A stretch of 64,000 bases of DNA, from contig JAETPU010000001.1 of NCBI GenBank assembly GCA_021771035.1, positions 310,001 to 374,000 of the forward strand, read 5' to 3'. Under the pieces are notes generated by a model, which worked only from the letters and a program-made list of their open reading frames with translations, had not been told where the DNA came from and made no database searches. Position numbers and translations under genes: made by a program. The DNA comes from Marvinbryantia formatexigens. GTDB lineage: Bacteria > Bacillota > Clostridia > Oscillospirales > Ruminococcaceae. Each line of letters begins with the position of its first letter. Position 1 is the first letter of the stretch. Of this stretch, positions 38,790 through 48,538 are shown in pieces.

Positions 38790-39383
38790 TCAGCTCTTTG
38801 CCCAGTGTGATGATTCCCTGTGGGTTTCTGGCTGCAACAAAAGGCCTAATTCCAGGCGCACTTCCCTTCTCTGCAGATCCGTATTGCTGTAGCAGCAAGT
38901 GTCCATCCCAATCAGCGTGAAGCCCTCATGGAGATAAAACCCGATAGCGTTCACATTGCAGGACTGCGTCTCCAGAATAACAGCCCGCCGGCGCTGGGCC
39001 TGCGCCTCCTGTTTTGCCCTTTCCAGAAGCGCGTGCCCCAAGCCCTGCTTGTGCCAAGCATCGTCCACCCACAATTCTGTCACTCTCATACGGTTGGACC
39101 AGTCCTCCGGACATACCTCAACGGCTCCTATCAAAACCCCGTCCTTCAAAATTCCAAAGGCGCGGGCGTCCGGCCAATGCTCCTCATAGAGCTTGTCTGG
39201 GTAGTTATATTCCTGCGGGGAATGCGTAATCGGAGCCTCAAAGGCTTTTTTGCAAAGATTGACAGTGAACCCCTCGGGTTCCGGGTGAACCGCTACGTCA
39301 TAATACTCCGCAGTGGTATAGCCGATAGGCAGGATGAATCCTTTCCAACGCTCCCGCGGCAATTCGACTATGGGTTCTTTCAT
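38790..39383 (-). CDS. GNAT acetyltransferase, streptothricin-acetyltransferase-like
   Basis: This 197-aa GNAT protein has a core (about 85-170) TELWVDDAWHKQGLGHALLERAK with the QGLGHAL acetyl-CoA loop, then LETQSCNVNAIGFYLHEGFTLIGMD, a form seen in Sat-type antibiotic acetyltransferases. The extra N-terminal 80 residues also fit that group. Resistance is possible but not shown; general amine acetylation is as likely. GGGAGGAG lies before the ATG. Confidence 0.83.
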   Translation of the reverse strand: MKEPIVELPRERWKGFILPIGYTTAEYYDVAVHPEPEGFTVNLCKKAFEAPITHSPQEYNYPDKLYEEHWPDARAFGILKDGVLIGAVEVCPEDWSNRMRVTELWVDDAWHKQGLGHALLERAKQEAQAQRRRAVILETQSCNVNAIGFYLHEGFTLIGMDTCCYSNTDLQRREVRLELGLLLQPETHRESSHWAKS

Positions 39384-39952
39384 CAGTATCTCCTCCCTTC
39401 ATATCCGTTTTTGGGGCAGCATCCAAGTTCCCGGCGCGGTACAAATGATGGCGGCTCCCCGGGCCGGACGATTCCCGTCTTTTCTCACAGACAAACTCTC
39501 TTTCCAAACCCCCGTGCGCCCCCTGGCAAATGGTTGACAGGCAAGACCACAAGCCGGGAACCATAGCGCCAGCGTTTCCCTATATGGCATTTCGTCTCCA
39601 TGCGGAAGGAATACCACATACTCCAATCAAGTCCCCGCCAGGCCGCTGTATCCCCTGACAGCTTATCAGCGTGATACGATTTTCCTCCATTATACTAGAA
39701 GCCCCGGCCTCCCTGCAACCCTTTTCGGGTTTGCAAGGGAATTCAAAGTATTTTGTCCCGGATTTTTGGCATAGCGAAGCTGTCTCCCTGGCTGTCGGCG
39801 GCACTGGGAAATGACAGCAGTTGCGCCTTTTTTGGGCGGCACCAGGCAGAGATTACGATGGTTCCTTTTGAGTTTGCCGGTATCTTTGAAGCCGAACTGT
39901 TACCCGCACTAGGCCGCGGGCCTGCCGAACCGGCAAAGAATCCATCATCCGC
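39384..39952. other. Intergenic region, no gene recognised
   Basis: This stretch of about 570 bases lies between the GNAT gene and the terminator after GH35. Frames on both strands are short and of unlikely composition. Nothing could be assigned. Confidence 0.4.
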
Positions 39953-39980
39953 AAAAAAGCGGCCTCACGGCCGCTTTTTT
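39953..39980. terminator. Bidirectional terminator downstream of GH35
   Basis: AAAAAAGCGGCC and GGCCGCTTTTTT form a perfect 12-bp stem with a four-base loop. Confidence 0.92.
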
Positions 39981-40037
39981 CTCTAGTCTTGTATCGGAAT
40001 CCAGGAAACGGTATCGTCAGTGCGAATCCCACCGGGC

Positions 40038-41783
40038 TTATCCCAAATCCGGGGTATCCGTCAGGGTTACTTCCCTGGCCTTGAGCTCCTCGAGCTCCAA
40101 AATTTCCAGCGTGTTCTCCCCGTCCCTGAGCAGCGGGGCCGGAATATACAGAGTTTTGGTGGGCCCAACTCCCCAATACCGGCCCAAATTAAAGCCGTTG
40201 AGGAATACAACGCCCTTGTTCAGAGTATCCACCCGCAGGAAGGTATCGGCTTTTTCGTGAACCGTAAAGGTGCCCTTCCAAAAGGCCGGGCCCTGCAGGA
40301 AGCCGCCGTCCTGATAGCGCAGGCCGCTGAGATCCTCCATCGGCATGGGATAAATTTTCCAGTCGAACAAAAACTGGATTCCCAGGCGCACCCCTTCGGT
40401 AATGCCCTTATTATCCCGCAGGCTGGGCCCATAGTTGACCCGGCCCATATTCTCCACCAGAATATCCAGCCGCACAACCTCGCCAGCGGCGGCGCCGATG
40501 AGAATGGGATCATGGGGACGATCCCGGTAGATAACGCCCTTGTTCTCTCCATTGACAAATACAGTAGCCCTGTCCCGAACCTCCTGGATGTGCAGCTCCC
40601 GCTCCGGCATGGGGCCGGGGATAAAGGTGCGGTACAGGATAAATCCGGTGTTTTGGCCTACCCGCTCCATGGGCAGCGTGCACGCGGACTCAATCGGCGT
40701 ACTCAGCGCGTCCAGGTTATCCAGCACGGCCGCCTTCTGGGTCAGGGAAACTTGGCCATAAGCTTTTTTCGGCAGATTTGACACCTCAATCTGGGGAGCC
40801 TTTCCAAAATGCTTTTCTAAAACGGACTGGAAGGCATAGTATTTAGGCGTCAAATCACCGCATTCGCTCACCGGGGAGTCGTAGTCATAGCTGGTGACAG
40901 TACAGTTAAGCACATCGTCCCGGTTGGCCCCGTTCATGAAGCCGAAGTTTGTCCCTCCGTGGAACATATACAGGTTCACCGAGGCGCCCATAGCCAGCAT
41001 ATCGTCCAGGCACTGCGCGGCGTCCTGTACGTCCCGGGTATGGTGCTCGCTGTCCCAGTGGTCAAACCAACCATTCCAGAATTCGCAGCACATCAGAGGC
41101 CCCTGGGGCTGGTGCCGCCGCAGAACCGGGAAATTCTCCTTGGGACGCGAGCCAAAGTTGGCGGTTTTAAAGACATCCGGCAGGGTTCCGGCAGTCAGCA
41201 TATCGTCCTGGGGGCCATCGGAGGTAAAGAGCAGGCAGTCCACGCCGCGCTTCCTCAGGCCGTCCCGGATATGGCTGAGATAGGCCTTGTCGTTGCCGTA
41301 GCTTCCGTATTCATTTTCCACCTGCACGGCGATAACCGGGCCGCCCTTGGTGCACAGATGCGGGACGATTTTGGGGATCAGCACATCATAATAAGCGTCC
41401 AGCTTCTCCAGATAGGGGCCGTAGTTGCACCGCAGGCGCATATTTTCGTTGGCAATCAGCCATCCGGGGAAGCCGCCGAACTCCCATTCCGCACAGATAT
41501 AGGGCCCGGGGCGGACAATCACCTTGAGGCCCAGGGAATCCGCTGTTTGGATAAATGCCTCGATATCCAGCATTCCCTCAAAGCAGAAGTGCCCCTCCTT
41601 GGGCTCATGCAGGTTCCAGGGCACATAGGTTTCCACCGTGTTGAACCCACAGGCCCTCAGTTTTTTCAGCCTGTCCTCCCAGTATTCGGGCACCACACGG
41701 AAATAGTGGATAGCGCCGGAAAGGATACGGAAGGGCTGGGAATCGAGGACAAAATCGTTCCCCTGTACGTCAAATGTAGCCAT
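40038..41783 (-). CDS. Beta-galactosidase, glycoside hydrolase family 35
   Basis: This 581-aa GH35 enzyme releases terminal beta-galactose. The barrel shows GAIHYFRVVPEYWEDRL, YVPWNLHEP, RPGPYICAEWEFGGFP (91-106), acid/base Glu158 in VENEYGSYGN and nucleophile Glu234 in CEFWNGWFDHW, then FHGGTNFGFMNGAN. C-terminal jelly-roll domains end with FLNGFNLGRYWGVGP. There is no signal peptide, so it acts inside the cell on imported oligosaccharides, fitting a glycan-using anaerobe with a fucose pathway. Confidence 0.94.
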   Translation of the reverse strand: MATFDVQGNDFVLDSQPFRILSGAIHYFRVVPEYWEDRLKKLRACGFNTVETYVPWNLHEPKEGHFCFEGMLDIEAFIQTADSLGLKVIVRPGPYICAEWEFGGFPGWLIANENMRLRCNYGPYLEKLDAYYDVLIPKIVPHLCTKGGPVIAVQVENEYGSYGNDKAYLSHIRDGLRKRGVDCLLFTSDGPQDDMLTAGTLPDVFKTANFGSRPKENFPVLRRHQPQGPLMCCEFWNGWFDHWDSEHHTRDVQDAAQCLDDMLAMGASVNLYMFHGGTNFGFMNGANRDDVLNCTVTSYDYDSPVSECGDLTPKYYAFQSVLEKHFGKAPQIEVSNLPKKAYGQVSLTQKAAVLDNLDALSTPIESACTLPMERVGQNTGFILYRTFIPGPMPERELHIQEVRDRATVFVNGENKGVIYRDRPHDPILIGAAAGEVVRLDILVENMGRVNYGPSLRDNKGITEGVRLGIQFLFDWKIYPMPMEDLSGLRYQDGGFLQGPAFWKGTFTVHEKADTFLRVDTLNKGVVFLNGFNLGRYWGVGPTKTLYIPAPLLRDGENTLEILELEELKAREVTLTDTPDLG

Positions 41784-42256
41784 AAAAATCCCCTTTCTCT
41801 TTTATGTTCTTGGATAGTCGTTGCTATGCAGAGTTCTTTTGCATATTGAAACAGGAACAAACCCATGCAAAAGGCCATTCCAACACAGGCCCAGTCTAAT
41901 AATGATATGGCTTTCTACAGAAACGCTTACACAATCTATAGCAGCGGGTTAAAAATTTCATCAGGGAATGCAGAATGCGGAATCGTTCGCGGCAATTCGG
42001 TTTGCGCACTCTCAACCCTTAAAGAACCTGTATTCCTCACTCTCAGCCATTGCTGTTTCTGGAAAGAAATATCAATCAGTTCTTGTACTCGATTACGATT
42101 CAGCAAATAAATTGTGGATAAACCACAAACCAGACGAAGAAAAAATTGATCCTTAGAGTTTAAATCATCATTCATAACTGCCAGATTGCTTGATTTCAAA
42201 ATAAATTGCCAAGGAGAATTTTCACAAGTTGTATCTGTTTAAAGCATCTAAGCTTA
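41784..42256. other. AT-rich stretch with possible gene remnant
   Basis: Base composition drops sharply to AT-rich here and stays low through the PHP gene. A minus-strand frame at 41936-42199 has a protein-like core (NSKDQFFLRLVCGLSTIY) but ends in low-quality sequence and has no family. It may be the tail of a lost gene. Confidence 0.35.
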
Positions 42257-43048
42257 CTAATCGTTTAGCATACTTTCAAGTGCCAGGATATTTGCACCAA
42301 CATCGCTTTGTTTGTGCGCATCAGAAGCAGTCTCTATTTTCACATTATTTTTTCTTAGAACAGATAATAATTGAGGATTTAAGCCGAGTTCAATATCAGG
42401 GCTATAATTTAATTGTAACCCTCCACTATTCTCAGCATACATACCGTGCTTATTTAACAGCACAGCCAATTGATTATAATATTCCGTTAAATCAATGTTC
42501 GGTTTATAACCAAAACACTTGATTGAATCAGGATGAGCAAGACCGTTAAATAAACCGCTCTCACATAACTGGAACATTATTTCATAATATCTTTTATATA
42601 CTTCCTCTATGTTCTTGCTGTCCCAATTCTCTTTTTGTCCCATATGGTCAAATCCCCAACCATCGATCCAATGTACAGCGCCTGTAAGAAAATCAAAATC
42701 ATATTTATCAAGAATATCTACCAGAATGTCAGCAGTTTCAGAAATATAACAGACTTCAAGACCAAACTTCACTTTTACAGGATACTTGGTATCTTTTACT
42801 CTTTTAATAAAATTAATGTACTCGTCTATCGATCCGTTCATTTTTTTTGTTATCCAGTTATGCTGAAAATCGTTATATGACTTTATTGGTTCGTATACTC
42901 TAACAAACTCAGTAAATTGATGGGTATGCTCAAGCATATATATTTCATCAAGCCCAGCATCTTGTGCGACTTTAATGAATCCCTCAAAAAAATCAATATT
43001 ATAGCCTATAGGATTTCCATGTAAAAAGTGTACATGTACATCTCTCAT
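42257..43048 (-). CDS. PHP-domain phosphoesterase, histidinol-phosphatase-like
   Basis: This 263-aa protein has the full PHP metal set: HVHFLHG (5-7), EHTH, GLEVCY, GAVHWIDG, GLAHPD and the C-terminal ASDAHK. PHP enzymes hydrolyse phosphoesters such as histidinol phosphate with a trinuclear metal centre. No other his gene is near. Its codons are AT-rich (AAT, ATT, TTA-type choices) unlike the GC-rich neighbours, suggesting recent acquisition. The substrate cannot be named. Confidence 0.85.
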   Translation of the reverse strand: MRDVHVHFLHGNPIGYNIDFFEGFIKVAQDAGLDEIYMLEHTHQFTEFVRVYEPIKSYNDFQHNWITKKMNGSIDEYINFIKRVKDTKYPVKVKFGLEVCYISETADILVDILDKYDFDFLTGAVHWIDGWGFDHMGQKENWDSKNIEEVYKRYYEIMFQLCESGLFNGLAHPDSIKCFGYKPNIDLTEYYNQLAVLLNKHGMYAENSGGLQLNYSPDIELGLNPQLLSVLRKNNVKIETASDAHKQSDVGANILALESMLND

Positions 43049-43244
43049 TATTCACTCCCCCAAGTCTCAGTTCCACCCGCGAGAACGTAAACTTCCGATT
43101 TGTTTCTCTCAATCATTTGAGTGAATGCAGCGCCATGATAATAGTCTTTTTGCTGAATTTTCACTTGATCATTCCTCCACTTGCACAGTTAAAAAAGATA
43201 ACCATTTTGTACTGCTTATTTGGTGGGACCCTAAACTTTATTTT

Positions 43245-44540
43245 CTACACCAAAGCCGGATCCCTTTCAGGCTGCGGGGAATCCTCCTGCAAACGGGTAT
43301 TGGCCAGCATCAGCTTAATACGGTTCTGCTGGTTTACCTCAGAGGCGCCGGAATCATAATCCACCGCCACAATATTGGCCTGGGGATTTTTCTCCTTAAT
43401 TACCCGCATCACGCCCTTTCCCGCAATATGGTTGGGCAGGCAGCCGAAAGGCTGGGTACAGACGATATTGTTCACCTTAAAGTGCTGAATCAGCTCCACC
43501 ATCTCCGCAGTGAGAAGCCAGCCCTCCCCCATCTTCACGCCCACGCCGATATAGCCTTCGGTGGCCTTGACAGTCTCCTCAAAATCACAGGGGGGCTCAA
43601 AATGGCTGTGCTTCTCGATTAAACGGATCATCTCCCGCTTTTTGGCGCACACCAGGTTGCACACCTGCTTGACCGCCAGGGCCTTGGCGCCGTTCAACCC
43701 ATAGATCTGGTAGTCAAATATGCTGTTGAACAGGCAATACAGAAGGAAATCCAAAAGCCCCGGGCACACGATCTCGCACCCTTCACTGAGCAGGAAATCC
43801 TCCAGATTGTTGTTCCCCAAAGGGGAATATTTCACATAGATTTCCCCGACCACTCCCACGCGCGGCTTTTTTTGGCTGGAACGGGGAATCTTCTCAAATG
43901 CCTCGATCATGCGCACCATCAGCTTTTTAGCCATCCCCCAGGTGGGCAGCTTATGGGCATCGAACAGCTTTTTTGCCGCCTCGATGCAGCGGCGGACCAC
44001 ACGGCCGCTGTCGCCCTCGTGCAGCTCATAGGGACGGCACTGGTGATCCAGCGTCATGATGAGATCCCCAAAGAAAATCGCATATATGGCGCTGAGGAGA
44101 ATGGGCGGTGTCAGAGAAAAGCCCTCGTTCTTCTCCCCCTTGACAAAGCCGATGGAAATCACCGGAATGTCCCCATATCCGCCCTTTTTCAGCGCTTTGC
44201 GCAGCAGGTGCAGATAATTGGAGGCCCGGCAGCCTCCGCCGGTTTGGGTGATAAGCAGGGCAATTTTATCCCGGGGGATATCCGTATGCTCCAGGGCGTC
44301 AATCAGCTGGCCGATGACCAGCTGAGCCGGATAACAGGTGTCGTTGTGTACATTCTTAAGCCCCTCGTTGATGACCCGGTGCCCGGAATTGGTCAAGAGC
44401 TTGACCTTATAGCCATGCAAGGTGAGAATATGGGCAATCATTTCAAAATGAACCGGAAGCATTGTGGGGATGAAGATAGTATGGGTTTCCTTCATCTCCT
44501 TGGTAAACCGGATCTTGGGGCTCAGGTGCTGGGTGTTCAT
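43245..44540 (-). CDS. 2-Hydroxyacyl-CoA dehydratase-like subunit (split activase system, C-terminal part)
   Basis: This 431-aa protein matches the last third of the large clostridial activase/DUF2229 proteins: HNDTCYPAQLVIGQ, LLITQTGGGCRASNY, GEIYVKYSPLGNNNLEDFL, VCTQPFGCLPNHIAGKGV and VAVDYDSGASEVNQQNRI. The conserved cysteines (CYPAQ, GGGCR, FGCLPNH) suggest an Fe-S cluster. It starts inside the stop of the upstream gene (ATGA), so the two are translated together. The reaction is unknown; relatives are annotated by likeness to 2-hydroxyglutaryl-CoA dehydratase. Confidence 0.8.
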   Translation of the reverse strand: MNTQHLSPKIRFTKEMKETHTIFIPTMLPVHFEMIAHILTLHGYKVKLLTNSGHRVINEGLKNVHNDTCYPAQLVIGQLIDALEHTDIPRDKIALLITQTGGGCRASNYLHLLRKALKKGGYGDIPVISIGFVKGEKNEGFSLTPPILLSAIYAIFFGDLIMTLDHQCRPYELHEGDSGRVVRRCIEAAKKLFDAHKLPTWGMAKKLMVRMIEAFEKIPRSSQKKPRVGVVGEIYVKYSPLGNNNLEDFLLSEGCEIVCPGLLDFLLYCLFNSIFDYQIYGLNGAKALAVKQVCNLVCAKKREMIRLIEKHSHFEPPCDFEETVKATEGYIGVGVKMGEGWLLTAEMVELIQHFKVNNIVCTQPFGCLPNHIAGKGVMRVIKEKNPQANIVAVDYDSGASEVNQQNRIKLMLANTRLQEDSPQPERDPALV

Positions 44541-47485
44541 CTTCGCACTGCGCTCCTTTCATCCATGGCGCCCACCAGGCTGCGTAGCCGGATCTTTACA
44601 GCGCCTAAATTATTGATTTCATCAATTTTCAGCTGGGTGTAGAACTTGTCGGATTCCGTCAGGATACTGGATACCTCGTCCGTTGTGATGGCGTCGATCC
44701 CGCAGCCGAAGGACACCAGCTGAACCAGCTGCATATCGTCGTTTTGCGTGACAAATTCAGCCGCGTTATACAGCCTGGAGTGGTACGTCCACTGGTTGAG
44801 TACGTTGACCTTCACCGGCTCCACCAAATCGGACACGCTGTCCTCAGTGAGCACCGCCAGCCCCAGGGAGGTAATCAGTTTATTGATACCGTGATTGATC
44901 TCCGGGTCAATATGGTAGGGCCTGCCGGAGAGAACAATCATCTTCATCCCATTTTCCCGCGCTTTGGCAATGGCCTCGTCTCCTTTGGCCCGGATATCGG
45001 CATGATTCTGCGCATGGGCGGCATAGGCCGCCTCGATGGCCCGGCGGATTTCCCCAGAGGACAAATCCGGGAACTGCTTTCGGAAATATTGAGCGGCCTT
45101 GCGGGTGAACGCCCGGCGGTTGCTCAGATCAAAATAGGGATATAAAAACTCCACATCCGGGGCGTGCAGTACCTTCATGTTGGAATAGAGCAGCTCCGGG
45201 TAATAGGCCACCACCGGGCAGTTGTAGTGGTTATCGCCGGTTTCTTCATTGAAATTATAGGTCATGCAGGGATAGAAAATCCGCTTTACGCCCTTTTTCA
45301 GCAGGCTCTCGATATGCCCATGCATCAGCTTGGCAGGATAGCAGACCGTATCCGAGGGAATGGAATACTGCCCCAGGTTATACAGCTTTCGGGAAGAAAT
45401 CGGGGAGGTCACCACGGAAAAGCCCAGAGCCGTAAAAAACGCGTGCCAAAAATAGATGTTCTCGAACATATTCAGTCCCAGCGGAATTCCAATGACGCCG
45501 CGTTTTCCATCACCGCCCTGCGCGGCCAGGGCCTTGAGCTTCTCCAGCTTGTACTCATATAAATCCGGAGGCGCCTTTGTACTGCGGCGGCCCAGAGGCT
45601 TTTCGCAGCGGTTGCCTGAAATGAATTTTTTCCCGGAGGCAAAGGTATTGATGGTGAGATTGCACCGGTTGGTACAGCCCTTGCAAACGGCGGGCTCCGC
45701 CTTGTGGACAAAGCTTGCCAGCTCTTCGGGCGAGAGCATGGAAGTGTGCTCCCCGGCAATGGCCATCCCATAGATGGCAGCGCCATAGGCCCCCATGAGC
45801 CCCGCGATATTCGGGCGAACCACATCCCTGCGGATCTCCCGTTCAAAGCTGCGCAGAACCGCGTCATTGAGGAAGGTTCCTCCCTGGACCACGATATTTT
45901 CCCCCAGCTCGTCCGCAGTACGGGCACGAATCACCTTGTACAGCACATTTTTCACCACGCTCATGGAGAGCCCGGCGGAAATATCCTCCACCGACGCGCC
46001 GTCCTTCTGCGCCTGCTTGACCGAGGAATTCATAAACACCGTACACCGGGACCCTAAATCCACCGGGTACTGGGAGAATATCCCCAATTTGGCGAACTCC
46101 TGGGCGCTGTAGCCCATGGAGCGGGCAAAGGTCTCGATAAAGGAGCCGCACCCGGAGGAACAGGCCTCATTGAGCATGATACTGTCGATCATATCGTGGC
46201 GGATCTTAAAGCATTTGATGTCCTGTCCGCCGATATCCAAAATAAAATCCACCGCCGGATTAAAATGCTTGGCCGCCTTAAAGTGCGCCATCGTCTCCAC
46301 CACGCCATAGTCCAGATGGAAGGCGTTTTTGATAAGTTCCTCACCATAGCCGGTGGAGACCGCCGCCCGCAATGTCACTGTTTTCGGAAGGACGGAGTAG
46401 ATATATTCCAGCTGCTGCCGGACAATTTCCACAGGGTTTCCCCGGTTGGAATCATAAAATTGGTACAGCAGTTCATAGTCTTCGCTCATTAAAACCAGCT
46501 TGGTGGTGGTGCTCCCGCAGTCAATTCCCAAATAGGCGTCGCCGCAGTAGCTTGCCAGTTCCCGGGAGGGAACCGCCGCTTTCTGATGGCGCTGGGCAAA
46601 GGCCCTATAATCGTCCTCGCCGGAAAACAGCGGCTCCAGATGGGAGGTAGTGCTCACTGCCCGGCTGGTGTCCAGAAGCTGCTGGGAAAGCTGGGCATAG
46701 GTGGTGGTTTTCTCCTGTTTGGAGGCATACAGCGCCGTGCCGATAGCAACCGAATACTGGGCCCAATCCGGGAATACCGCATTGGAATCCCCCAGCCTGA
46801 GAGTTTCACAAAAACGCTCCTGCAGACCCTTAAAGAAGTGAAGCGGGCCGCCTAAAAACAAAACCTTCCCCTTAATTTCCCTTCCCTGCGCCAGGCCGGC
46901 AATCGTCTGATCCACCACCGCCTGGAAGATGCTGGCCGCCACATCCTCCTTCTGCGCGCCCTGGTTGAGCAGCGGCTGGATGTCCGACTTGGCAAACACG
47001 CCGCAGCGGGAGGCGATGGGATAAATTCTGGTATGCCGCAGGCTGAGCTCATCCAGCTCCATGACGCTCACATTGAGCAGGGAGGCCATCTGATCGATAA
47101 ACGCCCCTGTGCCGCCGGCACAGGTTCCGTTCATTCTCTCCTCCAGTCCTCCGGTTAAGAAGATAATTTTTGCGTCCTCGCCGCCCAATTCAATGACGGC
47201 ATCCGTATCCGGCTCCAGTTTTTTGACCGCTTCATAGGTGGCAAATACCTCCTGCACAAATGCAATCTGCGCACAATTTGCCACACCCAGCCCGGCGGAA
47301 CCGGACAGGGCTACATGAAAAGGCTCATCCCCTAAAATGTCCTTCGCGCCGGAGAGAGCCTCCACCGTTGCCTGGCGCACCTGCGAGAGATGGCGCCGGT
47401 ATACCTGATAGAGGATGTTCCCCTCGCGCTGGACGACCACCTTTACCGTGGTGGAACCAATATCAATTCCTACATTTAAACTCAT
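44537..47485 (-). CDS. Acyl-CoA dehydratase activase-related protein (two BadF ATPase domains plus DUF2229)
   Basis: This 982-aa protein has a first BadF/ASKHA ATPase domain at the N-terminus (GIDIGSTTVKVVV, ELGGEDAKIIFL, NGTCAGGTGAFIDQMA), a second from about 318 (GIDCGSTTTKLVL, DIGGQDIKCFKI, EACSSGCGSFIETFA), a Cys-rich link (CKGCTNRCNL), then DUF2229 from about 660 (GIPLGLNMFENIYFW, SDTVCYPAKLMHGH, YPCMTYN). Activases use ATP to drive electrons into radical dehydratases through a bridging Fe-S cluster. In most clostridia this is one chain of about 1,400 residues with the next gene. Confidence 0.85.
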   Translation of the reverse strand: MSLNVGIDIGSTTVKVVVQREGNILYQVYRRHLSQVRQATVEALSGAKDILGDEPFHVALSGSAGLGVANCAQIAFVQEVFATYEAVKKLEPDTDAVIELGGEDAKIIFLTGGLEERMNGTCAGGTGAFIDQMASLLNVSVMELDELSLRHTRIYPIASRCGVFAKSDIQPLLNQGAQKEDVAASIFQAVVDQTIAGLAQGREIKGKVLFLGGPLHFFKGLQERFCETLRLGDSNAVFPDWAQYSVAIGTALYASKQEKTTTYAQLSQQLLDTSRAVSTTSHLEPLFSGEDDYRAFAQRHQKAAVPSRELASYCGDAYLGIDCGSTTTKLVLMSEDYELLYQFYDSNRGNPVEIVRQQLEYIYSVLPKTVTLRAAVSTGYGEELIKNAFHLDYGVVETMAHFKAAKHFNPAVDFILDIGGQDIKCFKIRHDMIDSIMLNEACSSGCGSFIETFARSMGYSAQEFAKLGIFSQYPVDLGSRCTVFMNSSVKQAQKDGASVEDISAGLSMSVVKNVLYKVIRARTADELGENIVVQGGTFLNDAVLRSFEREIRRDVVRPNIAGLMGAYGAAIYGMAIAGEHTSMLSPEELASFVHKAEPAVCKGCTNRCNLTINTFASGKKFISGNRCEKPLGRRSTKAPPDLYEYKLEKLKALAAQGGDGKRGVIGIPLGLNMFENIYFWHAFFTALGFSVVTSPISSRKLYNLGQYSIPSDTVCYPAKLMHGHIESLLKKGVKRIFYPCMTYNFNEETGDNHYNCPVVAYYPELLYSNMKVLHAPDVEFLYPYFDLSNRRAFTRKAAQYFRKQFPDLSSGEIRRAIEAAYAAHAQNHADIRAKGDEAIAKARENGMKMIVLSGRPYHIDPEINHGINKLITSLGLAVLTEDSVSDLVEPVKVNVLNQWTYHSRLYNAAEFVTQNDDMQLVQLVSFGCGIDAITTDEVSSILTESDKFYTQLKIDEINNLGAVKIRLRSLVGAMDERSAVRR

Positions 47486-47898
47486 TTGGATTTTCTCACC
47501 CTATCCTTACCGCAGGCAGTGCTGAAACTACAGCCGTGCCCATTCCAATCGGAACCCATAAATTCCCCTTAGAATCTTTCTATGAAATCAGGCCCTGTAA
47601 ACGGGCCAGCTTTACAGCCTTATATCAAAAATTGAGGTCCTGCCGGTCTGCGTATCCTGCAAGCCGTCCAGACGGCGGACTTACCGATACACCTCTGCTT
47701 CATTCCATCGGCATCCAAACCTCCGCCGCAGCAAATACACCGAATCCCACGAGCATACCCAGAACGCCTAAATTCTGAAAGGTGGTTATATGTCCGCACA
47801 AGGCACGAACACCTCCTCCCATCTGACTTTGGGTACCCCGTGAAAAACCTGTTCCCCTAAATCGGCTTCCTATTCTCATGAAGCCCCATCGGGGGATA
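47486..47898. other. Intergenic region before the module B/A pair
   Basis: This stretch of about 410 bases lies upstream of the activase gene. No complete gene or consensus promoter was identified. Confidence 0.35.
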
Positions 47899-48024
47899 TG
47901 ATACCGCAAAGTCTGGACGAACCGGGATGTTTTGCGGTTTGGTATAAGCCAAACACCGGCCGTACCTTCGGGCCGGTGAGCGAAACTCCCAGATATTCGC
48001 ACCTCGTGCGAATATTATACCATA
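47899..48024 (-). repeat. Structured dispersed repeat, module B copy 3
   Basis: Minus strand: TTATGGTATAAT, one variable hairpin ATATTCGCAC / GTGCGAATAT, then the three-way core GGGAGTTTCGC, ACCGGCC/GGCCGGT, TTTGG-ttat-CCAAA and GCAAAACATCCC. It sits downstream of module A in minus-strand reading, the reverse of the 27-kb order. Confidence 0.72.
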
Positions 48025-48118
48025 AAAAAGAAAGCGGAGCTTTCATACCCGTGGTTCAATGTTCTCTCAGCTGTCCAAATCTTTGATTTGGATAACAGTG
48101 TGAGGTTATTATACCACA
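48014..48118 (-). repeat. Structured dispersed repeat, module A copy 2
   Basis: Minus strand: TTGTGGTATAAT, then CTCA, CTGT, CCAAATC-aaa-GATTTGG, ACAG, TGAG, the conserved ACATTGAACCACGGGTATG, and the terminator GAAAGC-tcc-GCTTTC with a T run. The hairpin bases differ wholly from copy 1 yet still pair. Confidence 0.72.
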
Positions 48119-48330
48119 ACTTTCAGAGGAAGGCGAGCCTTGTCTTATATTGTTAATTTTTGTCCATTTCCGGAGTATCCTGCTGTGCGGGTAGTCAACC
48201 GGGCGGCACCAAAACCCCGGGGATACAGGCGTCCTGCGCCGGTCCACGGTTCCCGTGGGCATCCGCAGATCCGGCTTGGCAGCGGGATACTTTGTCCGCC
48301 TTTCCAGAATATGCCTCAAAAATACGCTTC

Positions 48331-48376
48331 ATGCCAAAAGGCCGCGCGGCAGAAAATCCGCGCGGCCTTTTGGCAT
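48331..48376. terminator. Bidirectional terminator, 19-bp perfect stem
   Basis: ATGCCAAAAGGCCGCGCGG at 48331-48349 pairs fully with 48358-48376. It lies downstream of the calcium ATPase gene. Confidence 0.88.
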
Positions 48377-48538
48377 CTTCCAATGGTATTCTTTGCTAGG
48401 CACCTTATCCAATACCGGGCGCCCAAAAGACGGCTTTTCCTTCGCTGAGCTCGGGAACATCCGGTGAAAACGTGAAGGAAAAACAGAGAGAGTCCCCTTC
48501 CCCACCGAGGAGCCCCCTATTTTCTCTCAGTCAAATAC

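Noticed and set aside
47700..48002. Minus-strand frame over the module B copy at 48 kb
   Set aside because: It is a translation of the repeat; the matching frame at 27.1-27.5 kb is likewise repeat-derived.
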